64,000 bases of DNA from Pontimonas sp964350865. GTDB taxonomy: Bacteria; Actinomycetota; Actinomycetes; Actinomycetales; Microbacteriaceae. Below, piece by piece: positions 28,172 through 36,172 of the stretch. Positions within the stretch are counted from its first letter, which is position 1. Each line of letters starts with the position of its first letter. Location of the stretch: assembly GCA_964350865.1 (NCBI GenBank), contig CAYGLJ010000002.1:8685-72684 (forward strand), read 5' to 3'. The notes beneath the pieces are model-generated. The model was given only the letters and a program-made list of their open reading frames with translations, did no database searches and was not told where the DNA came from. A program made the translations under genes and the position numbers.

Positions 28172-29773
28172 CTAGGAATAGAGGGCCCGGACCGCTGCCT
28201 CGGCCTCGGAGGGGGTACTCGCGGCGAGGGCAACGCGCGCAGCTTCGGAGGCAGAGTCGGCATCCACTGCGCTGAGGGCGGTGCTCACAGAATCGACAGC
28301 ACTCGGTGCGACACTCACGGAGTCAATTCCCAACCCTGCGAAGACGATCGAGAGCAGAGGATTGGCGGCACTTTCTCCACACACGCCAACAGGGATTCCC
28401 AACTGACGTGCCGACTGCGCGATGGTGTTTACCGTCCTGAGAAGACCTGGTTGCCAGGGGTCATTGAGCGCACCCAGTCGGGGGTGCATGCGATCAGCAG
28501 CAAAGAGATATTGCGAGAGATCATTCGTCCCAATACTCACAAAGCTCAGAAGACCCTCGAGGTCCGACATGACGGGGACGATGGCGGGAGTCTCGATCAT
28601 GATTCCCACCTGAGTGATGCCGGCCTCGTCACAGAGGGCTTTAAATTCCCTCACCTCCGACACGGTTGACACCATCGGGGCCATGACGCCAACATCGCGC
28701 CCGGTCGTAACAATCGCCTGTGCGATGGCCCTCAGTTGGGAGCGTTGAAAGTCGCTGTGTTCGGCCGTGAGCCTGAATCCTCGGACACCCAGGGCCGGGT
28801 TTTCCTCGTGAGGAAGGGCCAGGAAGGGGACAGGTTTGTCACTGCCGGCGTCGATTGTCCTGATGATGATTTTGCCCGCAGGTGCAGCCTTCAATACGTC
28901 GATATAGAGCGAAGTTTGCTCGTCCGCGCTCGGCATCGTGGAAGCGGACAGGTAGAGGACTTCGGTCCTAAAGAGTCCCACTCCTCTCGCCGACGTTGTC
29001 GAAGCCTTTTCTGCGTCAGCCACCCCCCCGATGTTTGCTCGAACGGTAATGAGGGGAGCATCAGCCTGAGGAATGAAGGAAATGGCCGTTGTCGCACTCG
29101 ATATGTCGCCCCCCACTACAGCGCGGTTGCCCTCGGGATCCACCAGGATGCTCGTTCCTTGCTCGAGAGACATGGCACCTTTGGCGCTCACGATCGCGGG
29201 AATACCGAGCGCTCGACAGATAATTGCCGTGTGAGAGGTAGGTCCTCCCAGTTCTGTGATGACCCCCACCACGGACTCGCCAAACTGGGAGGTTTCCAGC
29301 GGAGTAAGGTCTTCTGCGACAATAATCCACCTGCCCTCGTGGGGAATCCCCGGACCGGCGGCAAGGCCTCTTACCCACGCGGAGATACGAGCTGCAATAC
29401 CGCGCAAGTCTCCGATTCGAGATTGAAAGTCCTCGTCATCCCCCATGAGGTCAGCAAATTCATCGAGAGCCTTGAATAACGCTGTGGGAGCGTCGGCACC
29501 AGCATCAAGATGAGGACGGGCCATGTCTTGAAGTTCGGGATCTTCCAGGATGATCAATAAGGCGTCGAGAATCTCTCGGGTGGTGGTGTCACCGGAGGAT
29601 GCCTCGTCACGAATAGTTGCCGCTGTGGTGGCAATGGCGGTGCCGAGAATGCTGGCTTCCTCGTCCGGTGAATGGGTAGAGGTTTTGTGCTCAAAGACCT
29701 CATCAGAGGTGCGAAGGACAAAGACCTCACCCACGGCCGCGTGAGAGCCGACTCCGATGCCGGTGAGTTCCAT
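28172..29773 (-). CDS. ptsI: PTS enzyme I (phosphoenolpyruvate-protein phosphotransferase)
   Basis: Cytoplasmic phosphoryl donor of the PTS: takes phosphate from PEP onto His181 (GGPTSHTAI) and passes it to HPr. The PEP-binding barrel with RTEVLYL, DAGSDKPVPF, MIETPAIVP and the GVCGESA motif is complete. Length is 533 aa, slightly short because of a compact C-terminus. It is the last gene of the mannitol-type operon, 18 bases after ptsH. EI and HPr within a sugar operon suggest this may be the only PTS in the genome. Confidence 0.95.
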   Translation of the reverse strand: MELTGIGVGSHAAVGEVFVLRTSDEVFEHKTSTHSPDEEASILGTAIATTAATIRDEASSGDTTTREILDALLIILEDPELQDMARPHLDAGADAPTALFKALDEFADLMGDDEDFQSRIGDLRGIAARISAWVRGLAAGPGIPHEGRWIIVAEDLTPLETSQFGESVVGVITELGGPTSHTAIICRALGIPAIVSAKGAMSLEQGTSILVDPEGNRAVVGGDISSATTAISFIPQADAPLITVRANIGGVADAEKASTTSARGVGLFRTEVLYLSASTMPSADEQTSLYIDVLKAAPAGKIIIRTIDAGSDKPVPFLALPHEENPALGVRGFRLTAEHSDFQRSQLRAIAQAIVTTGRDVGVMAPMVSTVSEVREFKALCDEAGITQVGIMIETPAIVPVMSDLEGLLSFVSIGTNDLSQYLFAADRMHPRLGALNDPWQPGLLRTVNTIAQSARQLGIPVGVCGESAANPLLSIVFAGLGIDSVSVAPSAVDSVSTALSAVDADSASEAARVALAASTPSEAEAAVRALYS

Positions 29774-29791
29774 CAGTCGTGGCCTCCGGGC

Positions 29792-30064
29792 CTAACCCTG
29801 GTTGATGAGGTTTTCGATCTCACCAGCGAGCGTTTCCGGGTCGCTTGATCCCGCAGAGTCAATGACAATCTCGAGGGTCTCGCCCGTTTTGACTTTAAGT
29901 GCCAGCATTTTGAGCGCCGAGGTGGCGAGAGCTTCTGCACCAGCAGTGCTGCGCAGTGTCACAGTCGCTCCTGTTTCTCTCACCAGGGTGACAATCTGAC
30001 CAACAGGGCGCGCGTGGAGGCCAATCGGGTCTTCCACGGTGATGGTGTGAACGTGGGCGCTCAT
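29792..30064 (-). CDS. ptsH: Phosphocarrier protein HPr
   Basis: Small PTS carrier that accepts phosphate from EI on His17 (IGLHARPVG) and donates it to EIIA. Length is 90 aa. A serine is present near the usual regulatory position (ATSALKML), but no HPr kinase is in the window, so regulation by serine phosphorylation is not implied. It lies 2 bases from the dehydrogenase gene and 18 bases from ptsI. Confidence 0.95.
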   Translation of the reverse strand: MSAHVHTITVEDPIGLHARPVGQIVTLVRETGATVTLRSTAGAEALATSALKMLALKVKTGETLEIVIDSAGSSDPETLAGEIENLINQG

Positions 30065-30066
30065 TC

Positions 30067-31116
30067 CTAGACCCCCTGCGGCTTGATGACGACTTTGATA
30101 GCTTCCCCCGACGTTACCGCGCTAATCGCGTCCTGCACTTGGTCGAGAGGGAGACGGTGGGTAATCAAGTCGGCGACAGGGACAGCTCCTGAGGCGATGA
30201 GAGCCAAAGCTTCTTTGTTCTGCGCCGGGGAGGATCCATTAGCGCCGGCAAGAATGAGCTCCTTGTAGTGAACAACATTGGAGTCGACCTGGATCATGGG
30301 CTTGTCTTTGGGGAGTCCACCAAAGAAGCTCACCCGGCCACCGGGCGCTGCCATTGCAATGGCTTGTTCTTGTGCTTGACCAGAAGGCGCAGCGGTGATG
30401 ATGACACTTGGACCGATTCCATTAGTTTCGGCAGCGACAATGTCTTCGAGGTTCTCAGACGACATATCGATAGCTCGATCTGGCTTCACAGCGTCAGCGG
30501 AAAGCTTGAGACGCCCTCCATTGATGTCGGCAAGCATGACCTTGGTGGCACCCAGGGCGCGCGCCAATCTGATGTGGAGACACCCAATGGGTCCTGCCCC
30601 CATGACCAGCACGGTGTCTCCTGGTCCTACATTGACCAGACGTTGAGCGTTCAGCACACATGCCAGTGGTTCCGCCACGGAGGCCTCATCGAAGCTGAGG
30701 CCGTCAGGAATCGTGTTCACACCGTCGGCCTTGATGACTGCCTGGGGGACAATCATCTCCTGGGCGAATCCTCCAGGGAATTGGTAACCCATGGAGGTTT
30801 GGTTGATGCAAATACCCTGTTTGCCCGCTTTACAGGCCCAGCATTCTTCGCAGGGAACTGCGGCAATAATCTGCACTCGTTGTCCCACGGTGTAGCCGGT
30901 GGCGGCACTTCCCACCTCAATAATTTCCCCGGCAATCTCGTGACCAATGATTTGGGGTGGTTCGAGGCGTGGGTGACCGTGATGAAAAATTTTGGCGTCT
31001 GTTCCACAGGTGGCGCACGATTCAACTCGAATCTTGAGCTCATCGGGTGCGGGGCTTGGGGTGTCAACTTCTATGACGTTCAAGTCACCCGGTCCCTGGA
31101 ACAGTGCTGCCTTCAT
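30067..31116 (-). CDS. Zinc-dependent polyol-type (MDR) dehydrogenase
   Basis: A 349-residue medium-chain alcohol dehydrogenase. Catalytic zinc ligands are visible (C37 in CATCGTD, H59-E60 in GHE), the structural zinc site has four cysteines (C89, C92, C95, C103), and the NAD loop is GAGPIGCLHI. Relatives include sorbitol, galactitol-1-phosphate and sorbose-1-phosphate dehydrogenases. Here it takes the place expected for mtlD between EIIA and ptsH, so its likely substrate is the phosphorylated polyol imported by the PTS. It is not related to classical mannitol-1-phosphate 5-dehydrogenase (MtlD). Confidence 0.85.
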   Translation of the reverse strand: MKAALFQGPGDLNVIEVDTPSPAPDELKIRVESCATCGTDAKIFHHGHPRLEPPQIIGHEIAGEIIEVGSAATGYTVGQRVQIIAAVPCEECWACKAGKQGICINQTSMGYQFPGGFAQEMIVPQAVIKADGVNTIPDGLSFDEASVAEPLACVLNAQRLVNVGPGDTVLVMGAGPIGCLHIRLARALGATKVMLADINGGRLKLSADAVKPDRAIDMSSENLEDIVAAETNGIGPSVIITAAPSGQAQEQAIAMAAPGGRVSFFGGLPKDKPMIQVDSNVVHYKELILAGANGSSPAQNKEALALIASGAVPVADLITHRLPLDQVQDAISAVTSGEAIKVVIKPQGV

Positions 31117-31119
31117 GCT

Positions 31120-31551
31120 CTATGCGCCTTTCAGAATGAGGTCTTTGATGACCTGTGCGTCAGATGTTGTGCGAAGTATGTGGGCGGATTCTTCGTCCAT
31201 GAGAAGGTCCGCGAGATTGCCCAGAATTTCGACGTGACCATCTCCTTGAGATGCGATTCCGACGCACACCGAGATGTCCTCATTGACCCAAGCCACTGGC
31301 TTGGTCAATCTCACAAAGACCAACTGGTCAAAATTCACGTATTGTCTGGATTCATCAGTTCCGTGGGGGATCGCGAAGCCCTCTCCAAGTTCTGAGGGGA
31401 AAATCTGTTCGCGCTCCCACATTGCTTCTGCGTATTCCGGGGAAACCGCTCCCAGCTGAACCAGGAGCGAGCCGCAGATGCGGACGGCCTCCTCTCTCGA
31501 GGAGGCCGTCGCATCTAGCGTGATACCGGCCAGTTGGAGTAAATCAGCCAT
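31120..31551 (-). CDS. mtlF: PTS EIIA, mannitol/fructose type
   Basis: Cytoplasmic phosphocarrier of the fructose-mannitol EIIA family, with His63 in GFAIPHGTDE. The ATG at 31551 gives 143 aa; the frame is open further upstream, but that sequence lies inside EIIB. The start overlaps the EIIB stop by 8 bases, and the dehydrogenase follows after 3 bases. In this locus IIA, IIB and IIC are three separate proteins, whereas many bacteria fuse them. Confidence 0.92.
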   Translation of the reverse strand: MADLLQLAGITLDATASSREEAVRICGSLLVQLGAVSPEYAEAMWEREQIFPSELGEGFAIPHGTDESRQYVNFDQLVFVRLTKPVAWVNEDISVCVGIASQGDGHVEILGNLADLLMDEESAHILRTTSDAQVIKDLILKGA

Positions 31552-31858
31552 CAGAGATGGTGTCTCCGTTCTGAAGAGCCCCGACCAGCTTGGCAATGTT
31601 GAGATCACCGAGGAACATGTCGAAGATGATCACCACCGAATCGGGAACGGCTTGCTTAGCCCGAGCGCTGAGGCCCCGGTGAACAAGCACGATCTCGTGC
31701 GGTGTTTCTGACAGCTGGTTCACCGGGGAATGAACCACGGTGATTCCTTGACTCTTGAGCTGTTTCGCTAGTTGCCGGGCGACCATAACGCTGGAGCCCA
31801 TGCCTGCTTCGCAGGCAACAACAATTTGCTTAACATCACTCGCCGATACGGAGGCCAT
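31544..31858 (-). CDS. PTS EIIB, mannitol type
   Basis: A 104-residue EIIB domain protein with the phosphocysteine at C16 in the loop ACEAGMGSS. This P-loop-like CxxGxGSS form is specific to the mannitol/lactose-type IIB fold. It receives phosphate from EIIA and passes it to the sugar bound to EIIC. It is located 2 bases after EIIC and overlaps EIIA by 8 bases. Confidence 0.92.
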   Translation of the reverse strand: MASVSASDVKQIVVACEAGMGSSVMVARQLAKQLKSQGITVVHSPVNQLSETPHEIVLVHRGLSARAKQAVPDSVVIIFDMFLGDLNIAKLVGALQNGDTISDG

Positions 31859-31860
31859 GG

Positions 31861-32973
31861 CTACTTGCCAGCCTGCAGCTCTTTGCTGCGCTGCCTGGCG
31901 GCGTCAAACTCTGACTTGGAGGCGTCAACCTTCGAGAGCTTGAGGATGAACCACGACACAACGAAGGACGCAGCGGCGGAGAGGACGATACCGAGAAGCA
32001 CACCGAGGTGGTTACCGGGAGGGGTCACTGCCAGGTAGGCAAAGATCGATCCGGGCGACGGTGTTGCTACCAGTCCCACGCCAGTCACCATGAAGGTTGC
32101 AACACCCACGGCGCCACCGACGATAGCTCCCAGGACAACCTGAGGCTTCAGCAGCACGTAGGGGAAGTAGATTTCATGGATTCCACCGAGGAAGTGGATG
32201 ATGATGGCACCGGGTGCGGAACCGCGGAGCAGCTTGGGGCCAGCGAGCCAGAAGGCCAGCAGGATTCCCAAACCAGGACCAGGGTTGGTCTCCAGCATGA
32301 AGAGGATGGACTTGCCCGTCTCTTCAGCCTGAACCACACCGAGCGGTCCCAGAACACCGTGGTTGATCGCGTTGTTCATGAACAGAATCTTCGCCGGCTC
32401 AATCAGCACTGATGCGATCGGGAGAAGAGAGTTGTCCACGAGCCAGCTCACGCCGCCACCCAGAACGTTGGTAATTCCCGAAACGATCGGACCAATTCCC
32501 AAGTAACCGAGCATGGCACCGAGCATTCCGGCGATACCCAGCGAGAAGTTGCCGATAAGCATTTCGAAGCCGGGAGGGGTGATGGGGTCAAGTACCTTGT
32601 CGATGTACTTGAGGATCCATGCCATCAGCGGACCAATAATCATGGCGCCGAGGAACATGGGGATGTCTGTTCCCACAATCACACCGACGGTTGCAACCGA
32701 ACCAATCACCGCACCGCGCTGACCGTGAACGATTCGACCACCCGTGTATCCGATAAGAATCGGGAGCAGGTTCAGAATCATGGGGCCGACCATGGACGAG
32801 AAGTTCTCGTTGGGCAGCCATCCTGTGGGGATGAACAGAGCTGTCAGCAGACCCCAGGCAATGAAGGCTCCGATGTTCGGAATCACCATTCCCGCGAGGT
32901 TGCCGCCGAGCTTCTGCAATCCGGCGCGCCAGCCACCTTGGCCGTCGCTACCAGAGGGAATAAAATCACTCAT
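31861..32973 (-). CDS. mtlA: PTS EIIC, mannitol permease subunit
   Basis: Integral membrane sugar channel. Mannitol-family signatures are clear: FMNNAINHGVLGPLG, GGIHEIYFPYVLLKPQ and the NPGPGLGIL loop. About eight hydrophobic segments occupy 370 aa, the length of the IIC part alone. The ATG at 32973 is chosen because GAAGGAAGG lies about 9 bases upstream; the frame is open beyond it, but without similarity. The upstream region carries an ATTGTTTGCC element shared with the kinase promoter. Confidence 0.94.
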   Translation of the reverse strand: MSDFIPSGSDGQGGWRAGLQKLGGNLAGMVIPNIGAFIAWGLLTALFIPTGWLPNENFSSMVGPMILNLLPILIGYTGGRIVHGQRGAVIGSVATVGVIVGTDIPMFLGAMIIGPLMAWILKYIDKVLDPITPPGFEMLIGNFSLGIAGMLGAMLGYLGIGPIVSGITNVLGGGVSWLVDNSLLPIASVLIEPAKILFMNNAINHGVLGPLGVVQAEETGKSILFMLETNPGPGLGILLAFWLAGPKLLRGSAPGAIIIHFLGGIHEIYFPYVLLKPQVVLGAIVGGAVGVATFMVTGVGLVATPSPGSIFAYLAVTPPGNHLGVLLGIVLSAAASFVVSWFILKLSKVDASKSEFDAARQRSKELQAGK

Positions 32974-33000
32974 TGGTACTACCTTCCTTCGAGAGGTTGT

Positions 33001-33010
33001 ATTGTTTGCC
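33001..33010 (+). promoter_or_regulatory. Shared regulatory element ATTGTTTGCC (EIIC promoter copy)
   Basis: An exact 10-base match to a sequence in the promoter of the 1-phosphofructokinase-like gene (35010-35019). It lies 28-37 bases before the EIIC start. TGTTTG is the core reported for several actinobacterial DeoR-type sugar regulators, and a DeoR gene lies next door, so this is a good candidate operator. Binding is inferred. Confidence 0.5.
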
Positions 33011-33073
33011 CGAGTTGCCAGAGTGGGGAGCTCAGGGAGAATAAGCGACCCTCTCTGGCTACTCGTGCGCTTC

Positions 33074-33093
33074 CGTCTCCAGGGCTGGAGACG
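33074..33093. promoter_or_regulatory. 20-base perfect inverted repeat between deoR and EIIC
   Basis: CGTCTCCAG-GG-CTGGAGACG has nine-base arms and a 2-base centre. The loop is too short for a good hairpin and there is no T-run on either side, so a protein-binding site fits better than a terminator. It lies 20-39 bases after the deoR stop and about 100 bases before EIIC. Confidence 0.4.
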
Positions 33094-33112
33094 AAACCTA
33101 AGTTGTGGTGGC

Positions 33113-33871
33113 TCATGCGACCACCACTTCGACACCACGCTGGGTGAATCCCTCGATAAATGAGGAGTCAGTCCCAAGGTCCGTGACGAGTCGATCAAAA
33201 TCTGACGGTTCCCCAAACGTCGCGGGATACGTAGAACCAAATTTGCTGTTGTCTGCCAGAAGAATGGTTTCGGCCGAGTGGGAAATAAAGACCTTCTTGA
33301 CGAGAGCCTCATCAGTGTCAAACGCGGTGATGCCAAGATTTTTTGAAATTCCGTTCGCGCCCACGAAGGCGACGACCGCGTTGAGCTGACTCAAGTCCTC
33401 CACTGTCCTTGCGCCGACTGAACTCAGTGTGGTCGGGCGGACTCTGCCCGAGAGCATGTAGGTCTTTGTGGAGCTGTCCGCAATCTGTGAGGCGAGGGTG
33501 ACGCTGTTGGTGACAACCAGCAGGTCGGGGCGGTTGCGAAGAGCGGGAGCAAGGAACTCGGTCGTCGTTCCGCCATCCACAAAGATGCAGCCTTCATCGG
33601 GAATGTATTCCGATGCTGTCTCGGCGATGCGCTTCTTTGCATCGGGATTGAGGTTTTGACGTTCCGGGATGGTGTACTCGTGAGCGAAGCGTTCCATGGC
33701 GATCGCACCACCATGAACCTTGCGAAGAGCACCTCGGCGCTGGAGAACGTCTAGGTCTCGACGAACTGTCTCCGTGGCGACGTTGAGTTTTGCGGCAGCT
33801 TCGGCAGCGTTGAGGCGACCCTCATTACGCGTCCAGTCGACGATTAAGAGTCGCCGTTCTTCTGCCAACAT
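33113..33871 (-). CDS. DeoR/GlpR-family transcriptional regulator
   Basis: Sugar-phosphate-responsive repressor. An N-terminal helix-turn-helix (about residues 5-55, LNVATETVRRDLDVLQRRGALRKVHGG) is followed by the DeoR sensor domain with FVDGGTTTEFLAPAL and FVGANGI motifs. Length is 252 aa. It is placed between the kinase gene and the EIIC operon, all on the same strand. A reverse-strand -10 TAGAAT (33889-33894) and two direct repeats upstream suggest autoregulation. The effector is likely a hexose phosphate made by this pathway. Confidence 0.92.
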   Translation of the reverse strand: MLAEERRLLIVDWTRNEGRLNAAEAAAKLNVATETVRRDLDVLQRRGALRKVHGGAIAMERFAHEYTIPERQNLNPDAKKRIAETASEYIPDEGCIFVDGGTTTEFLAPALRNRPDLLVVTNSVTLASQIADSSTKTYMLSGRVRPTTLSSVGARTVEDLSQLNAVVAFVGANGISKNLGITAFDTDEALVKKVFISHSAETILLADNSKFGSTYPATFGEPSDFDRLVTDLGTDSSFIEGFTQRGVEVVVA

Positions 33872-33919
33872 CGTCGTTGCCCTTCAGGATTCTATGAATT
33901 ACCTGACAGGAAACTAACA

Positions 33920-33951
33920 CAAAACCACACATAACAACACCCAAAACCACA
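33920..33951 (-). promoter_or_regulatory. Direct repeats TGTGGTTTTG x2 upstream of deoR
   Basis: On the reverse strand TGTGGTTTTG occurs at 33942-33951 and again at 33920-33929, exactly 22 bases apart (about two helical turns). The copies lie just upstream of the deoR promoter (-35-like TTAGTT, -10 TAGAAT). The surrounding 45 bases are unusually rich in A and C on the forward strand. The phasing is what a DeoR-type dimer or tetramer would need. Confidence 0.5.
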
Positions 33952-33977
33952 AAAAACCATAAATATGGCGATGAAGG

Positions 33978-34946
33978 TTAGAAAAGTCCCGGTTCTGCCA
34001 AAGTCTTGGCGAGGTCAGGAGAGACGCTCAGACTTACCGAGGGCAGTCCCTCGAGGCTGTGCAGCTGGGAGCTCACTTCCTGAACTTTGAGAGCCCCCCA
34101 CGCCACTCCTGTGGCAACTGACTCGGCAAACTGATCGGGGTAATTGATGATGTGCGAGAGGAAACCCGCGACGCTTGCGTCACCTGCGCCGATGGTGTTT
34201 CGCACCGTCACCGGCCCAGTGGACGCGTGCACGGTACCTGAGGAAGAAACCCCCACTATTCCGTCTGGCCCGAGTGATACCAGCACGTGAGTAACTCCCC
34301 ACCGATGGACTTCCTGCGCTGCCTCCACAACATCACCAATCGTCAGAAGAGGTCTGCCCACACACTCCGCAAGCTCTGGCGCGTTGGGTTTGATGAAGTC
34401 GGGGAGTCCCGAACGGGCAAGTTCCATCAGCGGAGCTCCTGAAGTATCCAGACCTACAAGAATTCCCTCGTCGTGGGCGAGCTCGAACAGCTTCTGAAGA
34501 TCGAGTGCGCTGCCCTCTGTGCTGAGAGGAATTGTTCCTGCTAACAGGATCCACGGTGAACCATGCTCCCGGGCCAGAGACAGAGTCGTGTCCTGGAGCC
34601 CGACCCAGTCTGCAGTGGTCAAGGCTGAGGCCTTTTCGTTGATCTTGGTAGTTCGCCCATTGTCATCGAGCACCGTGATGTTGACCCGCAAGGGGTGGGT
34701 CACGGTGTGGGAGTGAATGATCTCTGGATTCGCCCTGTCTGTCTCCTCCCCCGAGAGCGGAAGGACGGCGAGCGACTGGATGCCACCCAGAACTAAACCT
34801 GAGGACACATTCACTCCTTTCCCTGCCAGCTCTGCATACGACTCGCGTGCACGGTGCACTTCACCAAGGTGCAGGGAATCCACGAGATAGGTGCGATCGA
34901 TCGCCGGAGCTGGAGTCAGTGTGATGACGCGGGCTGGGTTACTCAC
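33978..34946 (-). CDS. fruK: 1-phosphofructokinase-like hexose kinase (PfkB family)
   Basis: PfkB-fold kinase of the FruK/LacC subgroup, phosphorylating fructose-1-phosphate or tagatose-6-phosphate. Visible are the GKGVNVSSGLVLGG substrate loop, the KPNAPELAE motif, and the GAGDASVAGFLS catalytic/anion-hole motif near the C-terminus. Length is 322 aa. GTG at 34946 has AAGGA about 8 bases upstream. It lies upstream of deoR with a separate promoter. No fructose PTS gene is adjacent, which links it to the mannitol locus. Confidence 0.88.
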   Translation of the reverse strand: MSNPARVITLTPAPAIDRTYLVDSLHLGEVHRARESYAELAGKGVNVSSGLVLGGIQSLAVLPLSGEETDRANPEIIHSHTVTHPLRVNITVLDDNGRTTKINEKASALTTADWVGLQDTTLSLAREHGSPWILLAGTIPLSTEGSALDLQKLFELAHDEGILVGLDTSGAPLMELARSGLPDFIKPNAPELAECVGRPLLTIGDVVEAAQEVHRWGVTHVLVSLGPDGIVGVSSSGTVHASTGPVTVRNTIGAGDASVAGFLSHIINYPDQFAESVATGVAWGALKVQEVSSQLHSLEGLPSVSLSVSPDLAKTLAEPGLF

Positions 34947-34982
34947 TGAGAGTCCTTACTGTTCTCGGGGTAATGAGCACAA

Positions 34983-35019
34983 AGTATAGGCAGTGCCTCA
35001 AGCCTCACAATTGTTTGCC
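34983..35019 (-). promoter_or_regulatory. Promoter of the PfkB kinase with ATTGTTTGCC element
   Basis: On the reverse strand a -35 TTGTGA (35005-35010) and -10 TATACT (34983-34988) are separated by 16 bases. The ATTGTTTGCC element, identical to that before EIIC, is at 35010-35019 and touches the -35, where a bound repressor would block polymerase. Confidence 0.5.
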
Positions 35020-35024
35020 TTGCG

Positions 35025-35095
35025 TTAACCATCCCCACACCCGCCGTATAGACAGCGAAACAACGCTGGAGCCTGTGACAGTGATCTCTGTCACA
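35025..35095 (+). promoter_or_regulatory. pstS promoter region with inverted repeat
   Basis: A possible -35 TTAACC (35025-35030) and -10 TATAGA (35047-35052) are 16 bases apart. Downstream, TGTGACAG-TGATCT-CTGTCACA (35074-35095) is a perfect 8-base inverted repeat with a 6-base loop, ending 26 bases before the pstS start. It would sit in the mRNA leader as a hairpin or act as an operator. The half-site GTGACAG resembles sites of actinobacterial response regulators, but no family is assigned. Confidence 0.45.
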
Positions 35096-35121
35096 CCAAT
35101 GCCCAAGAGGAGAAATACACA

Positions 35122-36114
35122 GTGAAGAAAAACATCATTGCTCCGGTCGCTCTCGCAGCTGCCGGACTCTTGCTGTTGTCTGCATGTGCAACCGAAGCAG
35201 AAGAAGCTGCTCCCGTTGCCGAGGAGACTGCCGCGACCGAGTCCACCGAAGCCGCTTCGGAGCTCTCCGGCACCGTTTTGCTCGATGGTTCTAGCACCGT
35301 TGGTCCTTTCGCTGAAGCAGCTGCAGAGCTCTTTATGGAGGTCAACCCCGGGGTTGCTGTAACCGTGGGTATTTCTGGTACCGGTGGAGGCTTCGAGAAG
35401 TTCTGTAACGGTGAAACCGATGGCTCTAACGCATCGCGTGACATCAAGGACGAGGAGTCCGCATTGTGTGCCGATAACGGAATTGCTTTCGGTCGCGTGA
35501 CCGTTGCTAACGACGCTCTCTCCGTCATCGTCAACCAGGACAACCCACTTGAGTGCATCTCGACCGACGCACTGAAGGCCCTCTGGGAGCTCGACTCCAC
35601 CGTCTCCACCTGGGGTGACATCCCCGGCATCGACGCTGGCGACCTGGCTTCCGAAGAGGTTGTGCTGTATGGCCCCGGAACTGACTCGGGAACATTCGAC
35701 TTCTTCACCGATGAAATCAACGGCGAGAGTGGAAACATTCGTACCGACTACAACAACATTGGTGAAGATGACAACCAGGCCGTGCAGGGAGTCTCTGGTG
35801 GACTCGGTGCAATGGCCTTCATCCCCTACTCCTTCTACCAGGAGTACTCCGACACAGTGAAGGGCCTTGCCATCGACAGTGGCGCCGGATGTGTTGACCC
35901 CACCGTGGAGAACCTCCTCGCTGGTGACTACACCCCGCTCGGCCGTTCGCTCTTCATGTTCCCCGCGTCCTCCGCATTGGAGCGTCCCGAGGTTCTCGCT
36001 TTCTACAATTTTGTGATTGACGAGAACGAGACGATCGCTGGCGCAGCAGGCCTCGTTGCTCTGACTGATGACCAGAAAGCGGAGCAGCTCGCCGTGGTTG
36101 CGGGTCTCGGCTAA
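35122..36114 (+). CDS. pstS: Phosphate ABC transporter substrate-binding lipoprotein
   Basis: Binds inorganic phosphate outside the membrane. Lipoprotein signal with lipobox LLSAC (C22), an acidic Ala/Glu/Thr linker (about 25-48), then the binding domain with DGSSTVGPF, ISGTGGGFEKFC and GPGTDSGTFDFF phosphate-contact segments. Length is 330 aa. GTG start with AAGAGGAG 9 bases upstream. First gene of pstSCAB. Confidence 0.95.
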   Translation: MKKNIIAPVALAAAGLLLLSACATEAEEAAPVAEETAATESTEAASELSGTVLLDGSSTVGPFAEAAAELFMEVNPGVAVTVGISGTGGGFEKFCNGETDGSNASRDIKDEESALCADNGIAFGRVTVANDALSVIVNQDNPLECISTDALKALWELDSTVSTWGDIPGIDAGDLASEEVVLYGPGTDSGTFDFFTDEINGESGNIRTDYNNIGEDDNQAVQGVSGGLGAMAFIPYSFYQEYSDTVKGLAIDSGAGCVDPTVENLLAGDYTPLGRSLFMFPASSALERPEVLAFYNFVIDENETIAGAAGLVALTDDQKAEQLAVVAGLG

Positions 36115-36172
36115 ACCCGAGCTTCAACTACATAACTAACGGGGCGATGGAGAAATTAGGAGTTATTGACTA

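Noticed and set aside
28172..29773. Enzyme I suspected to be truncated at 533 aa
   Set aside because: All motifs through GVCGESA are present and the missing length is spread over loops and the C-terminus. It is a compact but complete enzyme.
35074..35095. CRP/GlxR site reading of the pstS inverted repeat
   Set aside because: The half-sites TGTGA and TCACA are 12 bases apart, but CRP-type sites need 6, so it does not fit that family.
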